From: Gemmatimonadota bacterium
GTDB taxonomy: Bacteria; Gemmatimonadota; Gemmatimonadetes; Gemmatimonadales; GWC2-71-9
Assembly: GCA_003220975.1 (NCBI GenBank)
Contig: QHTX01000001.1
Span: 1-5,627, forward strand
Length of the DNA: 5,627 nt
Direction: 5' to 3'
Under the pieces are notes generated by a model. The model was not told the DNA's origin, did not search any database, and saw only the letters and a list, made by a program, of their open reading frames with translations. Shown here piece by piece: positions 1 to 5,627 of the stretch. How positions within the stretch are numbered: the stretch's first letter is position 1; each line of letters starts with the position of its first letter. The translations under genes were made by a program, and so were the position numbers.

Positions 1-1414
1 CGGCGCCGAGGCTCGCCGCCGCTTCCGCGAGCGCGGGGTCCAGCTGGCGGTAGCCCGCGAGCACCGCGCGGCCAGTGATCGGGAGATTGCGCACCAGATA
101 CGCGAGCGGCAGCAGGAACACGGTGCCGACGAGGACCCAGCGGAGCGCCAGCGGGGCGTGCACGCTGAACGTGGTCGTGAGCGCGATCGCGAACACGGTA
201 CCGGGCAGGGCCCAGGGGAGCGCGATGAGGGTCTCGATCGGCCCGCGCCACCGGTCGCGGGGGGAGGGGGCATGGAGGGCACGGGGGGCACGGGGGGCAC
301 GGGGGGCACGCTGCCCGCGTGCGAGCGCCCCGGCCGCGAGCGCCAGCGCGACGGCGCCGAGGGTGCTGGCCGCCGCCATCCACAGCGAGTTCACGAGCGG
401 CCGCAGCCGCTCGGGCTCTCCGAACAGCCGTTGATAATTGACGAAGCTCAGGACGGGCGGCAGCGCCTCGGTGGTCCAGCTGCTGTAGGGCACGAGCGAC
501 ACCAGCGCGAGCGTGAGGTGCGGCAGCAACAGCAGCACGGTGAAAAGCCAGCCCGCCGTCGCCGCCAGCGCGCGGATCGGGGCACGGCGGATGGGCCGGC
601 GGGGGGGAGCCGCTCCCTTGCCGAGCGCAGCGAGGAGTTCGTCCCCCTCGGTGCGACGCAGCAGGGCGAGCCCGAGGGCGGCGACGAGCGCGAGCGCCAC
701 GGTCTCGACCATCGCCAGGGGCAGCTCGCCGTTGAGCTTGGTGGCGACGATCTGCGTCGTCATGACGCGGAAGCCGCCGCCGAACACGTACGGCGCGCTG
801 AAGGAGCCGAGGGCCGTCATGAAGACGAGTAGCGCGGCGCCGGCGAGCGACGGGCGCAACAGCGGGAATGTGACCCGGCGCAGCGTCTCCCACCGCCCGG
901 CGCCCAGCGCGTGCGCCGCCTCGAGCATCGACGCGTCGAGCTTGGCGAGCCCCGCGCGCGTCAGGAGATAGAAGTAGACGTACATCGAATAGGCGTGGAC
1001 GAGCAGGATCGCCCCGGCGCCCTGGAGGCGCCAAGGCGGCCCGCGCAGCCCGAAGACGGCCTGGACCGCACGCGCCACGAACCCGGACTCGCCGTATAGG
1101 AAGAGGAAGGCCAGCACGCCCACGAAGGGCGGCAGCACGGCGGGGAGCGCGATCAGTGAGCCCAGGGCCTTGCGGCCCGGGAACTCGAGCCACTCGAACA
1201 GGAACGCGAGCGGCACACCGATCGCCGCCGCCAGCGCCACGCTGGCGAGCGAGATCCACAGGCTCGCCCACAGCGCGCCCCACTCGCCCGGCCGGGAGAC
1301 GAACGTCGCGACCGCGTCGCCCCGGACCGAGTCGGCGACCACGATGGCGACGGGGTAGAGGACGAGCCACGCCAGCAGCAGGGTGAACGCCGGGCGCGCG
1401 AGCCGCGCGCTCAC
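1..1414 (-). CDS. Fused two-domain ABC permease (FbpB/ThiP-like), C-terminus outside window
   Basis: Translation of the minus strand from GTG 1414 is open to the window edge and gives 471 residues without a stop. The gene continues beyond position 1. It is the membrane channel of the importer, with two MetI-like halves fused. The first half has hydrophobic segments from TLLLAWLVLYPVAIVVA (11-27) onward and an EAA loop, EAAHALGAGRWETLRR...FPLLRPS (165-189), the docking site for the ATPase. The second half starts near 285 (GWLFTVLLLLPHLTLALVSL). Its EAA loop begins at Glu464 (EAAASLGA) exactly as the window ends, so the last transmembrane segments are missing. The start overlaps the ATPase stop as GTGA and has GAGGAG 5 nt upstream. 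The loop after the segment NSLWMAAAST...ALAAGALA holds an Arg-Ala-Pro repeat (369-381) encoded by 9-bp tandem repeats, making it longer than the matching loop in the first half. The transporter type is clear; the ligand is unknown. Confidence 0.93.
   Translation of the reverse strand, partial: MSARLARPAFTLLLAWLVLYPVAIVVADSVRGDAVATFVSRPGEWGALWASLWISLASVALAAAIGVPLAFLFEWLEFPGRKALGSLIALPAVLPPFVGVLAFLFLYGESGFVARAVQAVFGLRGPPWRLQGAGAILLVHAYSMYVYFYLLTRAGLAKLDASMLEAAHALGAGRWETLRRVTFPLLRPSLAGAALLVFMTALGSFSAPYVFGGGFRVMTTQIVATKLNGELPLAMVETVALALVAALGLALLRRTEGDELLAALGKGAAPPRRPIRRAPIRALAATAGWLFTVLLLLPHLTLALVSLVPYSSWTTEALPPVLSFVNYQRLFGEPERLRPLVNSLWMAAASTLGAVALALAAGALARGQRAPRAPRAPRALHAPSPRDRWRGPIETLIALPWALPGTVFAIALTTTFSVHAPLALRWVLVGTVFLLPLAYLVRNLPITGRAVLAGYRQLDPALAEAAASLGA
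272..307. repeat. 9-bp tandem repeat in the permease gene
   Basis: Three perfect copies of ACGGGGGGC (281-289, 290-298, 299-307) follow one diverged copy, ATGGAGGGC (272-280). On the coding minus strand the unit GCCCCCCGT encodes Ala-Pro-Arg, giving residues 370-381 of the permease. The 9-nt unit keeps the reading frame, so changes in copy number would only lengthen or shorten a soluble loop. With the flanking G runs (259-270) it forms a dense G-rich tract on the plus strand. Confidence 0.9.
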
Positions 1415-1425
1415 GCGCGCTCCTC
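1411..1425 (-). promoter_or_regulatory. Ribosome binding site and GTGA coupling, ATPase to permease
   Basis: GAGGAG at 1425-1420 lies 5 nt before GTG 1414-1412. The last four bases, GTGA (1414-1411), contain both the permease start and the ATPase stop. This matches the upstream junction and marks the three importer genes as one translation-coupled operon. Confidence 0.8.
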
Positions 1426-2397
1426 GGGGAACGTCAACACGCCGGCCGGCTCCAGGTATACCCGGTCGCCCACGCGCGCCGCCTCCGGCCCCGCGAGCAC
1501 CTCCAGCCGCTCGCCGCGCTCGGTCTCGACCTGGTAAAACGCCGCGGCGCCGGTGTAGCGCCGCTCGCGCACCGTGCCGGGCACCCCCGCGTCCGCGAAC
1601 CGCAACCGCTCCGGCCGGACGACCAGCACCTCGCCATCATGCGCGCCCAGGGCGCGGGCCGTGGCGCCCCCCCCTCGCACGACGTTCGCCCGGCCGACGA
1701 AGGTCGCCACGAACAGGCTGGCAGGCCGCTCGTACAGCTCGTCCGCCGCGCCCACCTGCTCCAGCCGTCCGTCATTCAGCACGGCGACGCGGTCCCCCAG
1801 ATCGAAGGCCTCTTCCTGCTCGTGGGTCACGAACAGGGTCGTAATCCCGACCCGCTTGATCAGCGCGCGCAGCTCGCGCCGCGTGCGCTCCCGCAGCGTC
1901 GGATCGAGGTTCGAGAGCGGCTCGTCGAGCAGCAGCACGCGCGGCTCGGGCGCGAGCGCCCGCGCCAAGGCGACGCGCTGTTGCTGGCCTCCCGACAGCT
2001 CCTGCACCTTGCGTCCCTCGAATCCCGCGAGGCCGACGAGGGCGAGTACCTCGGCCACCTTCTGCCCGGCCGCTCCCGGCTCCGGGCTCCCTTTCAGTCC
2101 AAACGCCACGTTCCCTCCCACGTCGAGGTGGGGAAACAGGGCGTAGTGCTGGAACACCATGCCGCAGCGGCGGCGCGCCGGCGGCACGGCGGTGACGTCT
2201 TCCCCATCGATCACGAGGCGTCCGGCATCCGGCGCCTCGAAGCCGGCCAGCAGACGGAGCACCGTCGTCTTCCCGCTGCCCGACGGTCCGAGCAAGGCGA
2301 CGATCTCGCCCCGCGGGATGCCGAGCAACAGCGGGCCCACCCTCACCGTGGGAGACCACTGTTTGTGCACGCCGTCCAGCAGCACGAACGGCGTCAC
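1411..2397 (-). CDS. ABC transporter ATP-binding protein (FbpC/PotA-like)
   Basis: This is the ATPase of the importer, 328 residues from GTG 2397. The nucleotide-binding motifs are complete: Walker A GPSGSGKTT at 37-45, Q-loop Gln83 in VFQHYALFPHL, signature LSGGQQQR at 134-141, Walker B RVLLLDEP at 153-160 with catalytic Glu159, D-loop SNLD, and H-loop His192 in VTHEQEEAF. FVATFVGRANVV and VRPERLRF then lead into a C-terminal TOBE/OB-like domain (about 235-328), typical of the Fe(III), polyamine and sulfate importer ATPases. GTG 2397 is chosen because it overlaps the TGA of the binding-protein gene as GTGA and has GGAGG at 2407-2403, 5 nt upstream. The same frame stays open upstream to 2910, but that part lies over the binding-protein gene in another frame and is not coding. 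An 8-base G run (minus strand, 1674-1667) encodes most of Gly242-Gly244. The protein should act as a homodimer with the fused permease. Confidence 0.95.
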   Translation of the reverse strand: MTPFVLLDGVHKQWSPTVRVGPLLLGIPRGEIVALLGPSGSGKTTVLRLLAGFEAPDAGRLVIDGEDVTAVPPARRRCGMVFQHYALFPHLDVGGNVAFGLKGSPEPGAAGQKVAEVLALVGLAGFEGRKVQELSGGQQQRVALARALAPEPRVLLLDEPLSNLDPTLRERTRRELRALIKRVGITTLFVTHEQEEAFDLGDRVAVLNDGRLEQVGAADELYERPASLFVATFVGRANVVRGGGATARALGAHDGEVLVVRPERLRFADAGVPGTVRERRYTGAAAFYQVETERGERLEVLAGPEAARVGDRVYLEPAGVLTFPEERA

Positions 2398-3506
2398 CGG
2401 CTCCTCCCCCGGACGTTCCGGTCCCAGTAGCGCATCCAATCCGCCTCGTGCGCGGCCAGCAGGTCCCAATCCACGTCGGCGGCTTTCATCTCCCGGCGCA
2501 CCGCGCGGGCCCACGCGGGCAGCGAGTCGGCGACGAGGTCGAGCCGGGCCGGCAGCCGGTACGCTTCGCGCGTCGCGAGGAGCTGCGCTGCGACGCTGCC
2601 GACGTACTCCACGAACGCCTCCGCCACGGCGCGGTGGCGCGCGTTCCGCACGACGCCGATCGCGTCCTCGATCACCGGGGTGCCGCTGCGCGGGAAGCGG
2701 TAGCCGAGCGGCAGCCCGTCGCGCCGGTTGAGCAGGATGTCGGGCAGATCCCAGATCGTCACCAACCCCTCCTGGCGCACGATTTTCTGATCGAGGAGGG
2801 GCCCGTTCAGCACGTACTCCTTGGTCTGCCCGTCGAGCCGGCGCAGCCACTGGAAGCCCGTCGCGGTGTCGCCCGTCTGCTTCAAGCCCCGCTCGATGAT
2901 CATCCCCCACACGGCGCGCATCGTCCCCGAAGCCAGCGGGTCACGGATCAGGACCTGCCCCTTCCACCGGGGGAGCAACAGGTCGTCCCAATCCTGCGGC
3001 GCCCGGTCCGGTGGCACCGCCTGCTCGGCGTACACGATCACGGCGGGAGTCTCGTACGCGGCGAAATACACATCGCCCGGGGCGCGGCCATGCGCGTCGA
3101 TGGCGCCCGCCCAGCTGGGCCGAAACGGCGCGAGCAGCGAATCGCGCGCCCCGCGGGCGAAGATCGCCGCAGGACCGCCGAACCACACGTCGGCCTGGGG
3201 GTTGGCGCGCTCCGAGCGCAGCCGGTCGTACACCTCCTGCGAGCCCATGTCGAGCCAGCGCACATCGACCTCGGGATGCAGCTGCTCGAAGCGACGCTCG
3301 AGCAGGGTGAGCAGATCTCGACCGTGGGGGCTGTAGATCACCAACGGAGTGCGGCCGTCGCCCCGACACGCGATTGAGAGCAGGACTAGCAGAGGAGCGG
3401 CGACGAGCCAGTGCGGAATGCGGAATGCGGAGTGCGGAATTGCAGGGGAAGGTCCGATCCTCGATGCCGACCGTCGGGTTCGACACGCGCACGGTCCACT
3501 CCGCAT
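2394..3506 (-). CDS. ABC transporter solute-binding lipoprotein (AfuA/FbpA-like)
   Basis: This is a type-1 extracellular solute-binding protein that would capture ligand outside the cytoplasmic membrane for the ATPase and permease encoded downstream. With the start at ATG 3506 it has 370 residues. Residues 33-45 form a hydrophobic core (WLVAAPLLVLLSI) before the lipobox LSIAC with Cys47, so the mature lipoprotein has about 324 residues, close to the FbpA size. Family signs are LVIYSPHGRD at 55-64, ADVWFGGP at 105-112, AAYETPAVIVY, DWDDLLLPRWKGQVLIRDP, GLVTIWDLP and GTPVIEDAIGVV. I do not see the adjacent Tyr-Tyr pair used by FbpA to bind Fe(III), so iron is not assured. The start is unusual: no ATG, GTG or TTG lies in frame between 3506 and the signal core, so residues 1-32 are encoded by the inverted-repeat element. 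ATG 3527 and TTG 3560 are in-frame alternatives. ATG 3506 is preferred because GGAG lies 6 nt upstream of it. The stop overlaps the ATPase start. Confidence 0.85.
   Translation of the reverse strand: MRSGPCACRTRRSASRIGPSPAIPHSAFRIPHWLVAAPLLVLLSIACRGDGRTPLVIYSPHGRDLLTLLERRFEQLHPEVDVRWLDMGSQEVYDRLRSERANPQADVWFGGPAAIFARGARDSLLAPFRPSWAGAIDAHGRAPGDVYFAAYETPAVIVYAEQAVPPDRAPQDWDDLLLPRWKGQVLIRDPLASGTMRAVWGMIIERGLKQTGDTATGFQWLRRLDGQTKEYVLNGPLLDQKIVRQEGLVTIWDLPDILLNRRDGLPLGYRFPRSGTPVIEDAIGVVRNARHRAVAEAFVEYVGSVAAQLLATREAYRLPARLDLVADSLPAWARAVRREMKAADVDWDLLAAHEADWMRYWDRNVRGRSR
2395..2410 (-). promoter_or_regulatory. Ribosome binding site and GTGA coupling, binding protein to ATPase
   Basis: The minus strand reads GGGGGAGGAGCCG and then GTG. 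The GGAGG at 2407-2403 is spaced 5 nt from the GTG start at 2397. The GTG shares two bases with the TGA stop of the upstream gene (2396-2394), which favours translational coupling. This site decides the ATPase start against the much longer open frame. Confidence 0.8.
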
Positions 3507-3530
3507 TCCGCACTCCGCATTCCGCATTCT
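3411..3530. repeat. Inverted-repeat element with heptamer-tandem arms
   Basis: Two arms, each about four tandem heptamers (GCGGAAT with GCGGAGT variants on one strand, ATTCCGC on the other), face each other across a 64-nt spacer. A perfect 25-nt inverted repeat pairs 3416-3440 with 3505-3529, and the heptamer pattern runs a few bases further on each outer side. The spacer (3441-3504) is ordinary-looking GC-rich sequence with a smaller inverted repeat, GACCGT/ACGGTC, at 3491-3496 and 3469-3474 (minus-strand reading). The element begins right at the deacetylase TAG stop and ends right before the hydrophobic signal sequence of the binding protein. The size and structure resemble a small non-autonomous palindromic or REP-like repeat. 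I see no clear target-site duplication. Because the unit is 7 nt and contains no stop codons, it can be translated in all six frames as MRNAECG-like or IPHSAFR-like peptides. Confidence 0.85.
3499..3516 (-). promoter_or_regulatory. Shine-Dalgarno-like GGAG and ATG inside the repeat arm
   Basis: On the minus strand, GGAG at 3516-3513 lies 6 nt before ATG 3506-3504. It comes from the GCGGAGT variant heptamer. GGAG and the first two bases of the ATG fall within the 25-nt arm that can pair with 3416-3440 in the transcript, so folding could hide the translation start. The assignment rests on spacing and on the absence of another start codon. It is not an independently recognised regulatory element. 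Confidence 0.4.
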
Positions 3531-3927
3531 ATCGCTTGCCGAGCGCGAGGAGATTCGCAAAAAGCCGGTAGGCGCCAGGGACGCCGGCCGGGAGTTGTCT
3601 GAAGAAGCTCAGCCCCGTGTAGACGTACGTGCCCTGGCCGACCGCCGCGACGAGCAGGCCGCCAAAGAGCGGGGGCTCACCGGGGTCGTGCGTCTCCAGG
3701 AGGGGGGTGTAGGCCGCGTCCCAGTCATGGGCGAAGTACAGCCCCCGCTCCTGCACCCACCCCGCCCAGTCGTCCGGCCCGATCTCGTTCGGCACGTGGA
3801 AGACGCGATGCGCCGCATCGCGCTCCGTCACCGGCGCCGTCTCGTCGGTGACGCGGTCGTGGGGGCGGGCGATCGACAGGCGGTATGGTGCGAAGTTGCC
3901 GTTCACGAACGGGTATTGCTGGTATAC
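3529..3927 (-). pseudogene. Detached C-terminal part of the same PIG-L-family protein, in the +1 frame
   Basis: From about 3927 the minus-strand +1 frame reads VYQQYPFVNGNFAPYRLSIA and continues through HDRVTDETAPVT, FHVPNEIGPDDWAGWVQERG and GTYVYTGLSFFRQLPAGVPG to LLALGKR and a TAG at 3531-3529. As I recall this family, these are the usual C-terminal strings of large PIG-L proteins. They follow directly on LLDYV in the upstream frame, so the two pieces are one broken gene and not two genes. A GTG at 3906 would give a 125-residue ORF that gene callers may report as hypothetical. It has no Shine-Dalgarno sequence that I can see and begins in mid-domain, so independent translation is unlikely. 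The fragment contains no internal stop codons, which suggests a recent break or an assembly error. Confidence 0.8.
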
Positions 3928-5627
3928 CTTTCGTCACATAATCAAGGAGCCGGCCATTGTTGGCCACGAGCGCGGGCTCGGTCTCGTAGGCGCGGCTGCC
4001 GATCACGATCGCGTCGTAGCGCGACAGGTCGCCGCGGGCGAGCGTGTCCGGGCCGAGCAGCTCGAGCGGCACCCCGACCGCCTGCAGCGCCTCCGGCACG
4101 CGGTCCGAGGCGCCGCGCACGTATCCCACCCGCGTGACGGCGGGCAGCGCGATGCGCGCGGCCCGCAGCTCCGCGGTCGAGGCGTGAGCGACCGGCCGCG
4201 GCCGAATGTGAGGGTAGTCGATGACCGCGAGCGCGCCCTCCTTCCGCTCGCCCGCCGTCACTGCGGCGGCCTGGAGCGCGTAGACGCCGGGCCGCGCCCC
4301 CGGCGGAAGCGCGACGGTGACCGTGAGGCTCTTGGCCTCATCCTCGCGCTGAAACGAGAGGCTCTCGGCCGGCGCGGCCGCCCAACCGGAGGGCGGCGTG
4401 ACCACGACCTGCGTCGCGGCGGGCCCGCGCGCGCGGTTCGTCACCGTGATGGTGAAATGCCGCGGTCCGCCTGCAGCGCCATCGATCGGCCAGACAACCA
4501 AGTCGGGCGTCACCGCCACATCGAACGGCTGCGTCACGACGATCGGCCGACGCACCTCGCCGATTCCCTGATCGCGATAGCGGTACACGACCTCGCGGCG
4601 CAGCGTCACGGGCTGCCCGGCGATGGTGAGCCGCGCGGCCATCTCGACGAGCGAAGGCTCGAAAGGCAGGCCGCGCCAGTCGGCGGGCGTGCCCGTCCAG
4701 TCGTACAGGCCCCCGGCGAGGGGGTGCCGCAGGAAATAGGGCTGAGACCGGGGCGCATCGGGCGCGACGGTGACGGCGAACCGCCGGGTGGCGAGCGCCC
4801 CCTGCGGCACGGGCGAGGTCGCGGCGTCGAGTCGCTCAACTTTCCAGCCAGGGGGCGCCGTCACGTCGATGCCGTCGAGCGTCACTCCCCCGGCTCCGGC
4901 ATTCCACACGGTCGCTTCTACCTCGAGCCGCTCGCCCGGGATCACGATGCCGTCGTCCACGAAGCCGTCGATCGCCACGCCGGCCGCTGCCGCGAGCGCG
5001 TGCTCGAGGCTCTCGCGCTGCTCGGCGTCGGTCTCACCCACCGTCCCCCGCCCCAGTTCGCGCAGCGCACGCACGAGCAGCGGGACGATCGCCGCCGGAC
5101 GCGACGGGTTGAGCCGCACCCGCGCCGAATCGAGCAGCGCGACGTAGCGGGCCCTGCCGTGCAGCACCGTGTCCACCCCGGCGAAGAGGCCGTCCCCGTC
5201 CTTCGTCCCTCGTCGGCCGTCGCGCCACTCGACAAACGCCAGCCGGTCGACGCTGGGCCCCGCCCGCTCGAACTGCCCCATGTCCTGGGACCGGTGCCGG
5301 CTGCGGCCCGCCATCGCGATCTGGTGGTACGAGCGTCCCGCCAGGGGATCGAGCGCCCCGCCGTCGAGTCGCAGCGTCGTAGCGCCGGTGTCGGACCAGG
5401 CGGCGCGGTACAGCTTCACCGGCCCCCAGCTCGAATCGCGCAGGGTCTCGAATGCCTGGCGCGCCACGATGCCGGCCACCTGATGCTGCCCGTGCCCGTC
5501 GCGCGGAGTGCCGGAGAAGATCGACACGACGATCTGCGGCCGGAACCGGCGGATCACCGCGAGCACGTCGACGAGCAGCGAGTCCCGGGGCCAGAAACGG
5601 AACGTCTCGTCGGCGGTCTTGGAGAAG
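3725..5627 (-). CDS. PIG-L/LmbE-family deacetylase, N-terminus outside window, frameshifted
   Basis: The frame is open from the window edge (first complete codon at 5626), so the start lies upstream. Residues are counted from that codon. Residues 1-190 are the C-terminal part of a PIG-L/LmbE domain: a DSLLVDVLAVIRRFRPQIVV helix-strand, then S-G-T-P-R-DGHGQHQ at 38-49, which carries the second histidine group of the zinc site, and RSRHRSQDMG near 108-117. The first metal motif (AHPDDE type) would be upstream. Members of this family remove acetyl groups from N-acetylated sugars. Residues 217-350 and 365-470 look like beta-sandwich, NEW3-like modules (for example FTITVTNRARGP). Residues 495-567 (RVGYVRG, YDAIVIGSRAYE) resemble a Rossmann-like C-terminal domain. 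The coding signal ends at codon 567 (about 3926). The frame then runs out of phase through arginine- and proline-rich nonsense to a stop at 3725. The conserved continuation is in the +1 frame. The family call is firm; the substrate is unknown. Confidence 0.85.
   Translation of the reverse strand, partial: FSKTADETFRFWPRDSLLVDVLAVIRRFRPQIVVSIFSGTPRDGHGQHQVAGIVARQAFETLRDSSWGPVKLYRAAWSDTGATTLRLDGGALDPLAGRSYHQIAMAGRSRHRSQDMGQFERAGPSVDRLAFVEWRDGRRGTKDGDGLFAGVDTVLHGRARYVALLDSARVRLNPSRPAAIVPLLVRALRELGRGTVGETDAEQRESLEHALAAAAGVAIDGFVDDGIVIPGERLEVEATVWNAGAGGVTLDGIDVTAPPGWKVERLDAATSPVPQGALATRRFAVTVAPDAPRSQPYFLRHPLAGGLYDWTGTPADWRGLPFEPSLVEMAARLTIAGQPVTLRREVVYRYRDQGIGEVRRPIVVTQPFDVAVTPDLVVWPIDGAAGGPRHFTITVTNRARGPAATQVVVTPPSGWAAAPAESLSFQREDEAKSLTVTVALPPGARPGVYALQAAAVTAGERKEGALAVIDYPHIRPRPVAHASTAELRAARIALPAVTRVGYVRGASDRVPEALQAVGVPLELLGPDTLARGDLSRYDAIVIGSRAYETEPALVANNGRLLDYVTKGIPAIPVRERQLRTIPPVDRPPPRPRHRRDGAGDGARCGASRLPRAERDRAGRLGGVGAGAGAVLRP

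Noticed and set aside
158..832. Long plus-strand open frames (also 513-971, 1639-2430, 2448-3377, 3349-4137)
   Set aside because: They lie antisense to clearly recognisable minus-strand genes, their translations are low-complexity arginine, proline, alanine or glycine-rich, and they reflect the scarcity of stops in GC-rich DNA.
2398..2910. Upstream extension of the ATPase frame to a 499-residue protein
   Set aside because: The extension overlaps the binding-protein gene in another frame and has no recognisable domain. The GTG at 2397 has a good ribosome binding site and a GTGA overlap.
3462..3480. Twin-arginine export motif (TRRSAS) in the binding-protein N-terminus
   Set aside because: It is encoded by the repeat spacer, lacks the following hydrophobic residues of the Tat consensus, and lies far from the hydrophobic core. 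The lipobox fits ordinary lipoprotein export.
3411..3530. CRISPR array or rho-independent terminator
   Set aside because: The repeats are inverted with a single spacer and 7-nt units, unlike a CRISPR array. No T-run follows the hairpin on either strand, so a standard terminator is not supported.
3912..3948. Promoter in the AT-richer patch
   Set aside because: On the minus strand TTGATT and TATACC are only 13 nt apart. On the plus strand TTGCTG and TAATCA are weak matches and no plus-strand gene follows.
3915..3950. Programmed +1 frameshift in the deacetylase gene
   Set aside because: I see no typical slippery codon with a stop, and residues expected at the junction are missing as well, so a deletion explains it better.

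Overview
This is a very GC-rich bacterial window in which every real gene lies on the minus strand, so it reads from position 5627 down to 1. Codon third positions are overwhelmingly G or C, and GTG starts are common. The large PIG-L/LmbE deacetylase with beta-sandwich domains, and the GCGGAAT-type heptamer repeats, suggest an environmental soil or sediment lineage such as Gemmatimonadota. That placement is an impression from gene content and has not been tested.

Layout in transcription order. (1) 5627-3529: the 3' part of a long PIG-L-family deacetylase gene whose N-terminus lies beyond the window. Its reading frame is broken near 3921-3935. The C-terminal ~130 residues continue in the +1 frame and end at a TAG at 3531-3529. 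(2) 3530-3411: a ~120-bp inverted-repeat element whose arms are tandem heptamers (GCGGAAT/GCGGAGT). It fills the gap between the deacetylase stop codon and the hydrophobic signal sequence of the next gene. (3) 3506-2394: a lipoprotein solute-binding protein of the AfuA/FbpA type. (4) 2397-1411: an ABC ATPase of the FbpC/PotA type. (5) 1414-1: a fused two-domain ABC permease of the FbpB/ThiP type, truncated by the window edge.

Genes 3-5 form one ABC importer operon. Each junction is a 4-base GTGA overlap with a good Shine-Dalgarno sequence just upstream, so translation is probably coupled. The binding protein would capture a small ligand outside the membrane, the permease would form both halves of the channel, and two copies of the ATPase would power import. 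Fe(III) is the family's best-known ligand, but nothing here fixes the substrate.

The most unusual point is the junction of the repeat element and the binding-protein gene. No ATG, GTG or TTG lies in frame between the repeat-derived region and the lipobox cysteine. The usable start and its Shine-Dalgarno-like GGAG therefore lie inside the inverted repeat, where an mRNA hairpin could mask them. The next points of interest are the deacetylase frame break, which fits a deletion of about 17 nt, and a run of 9-bp repeats in the permease gene that encodes an Arg-Ala-Pro loop and gives a strong G-quadruplex motif on the opposite strand. I see no RNA genes, CRISPR array, transposase or convincing promoter.
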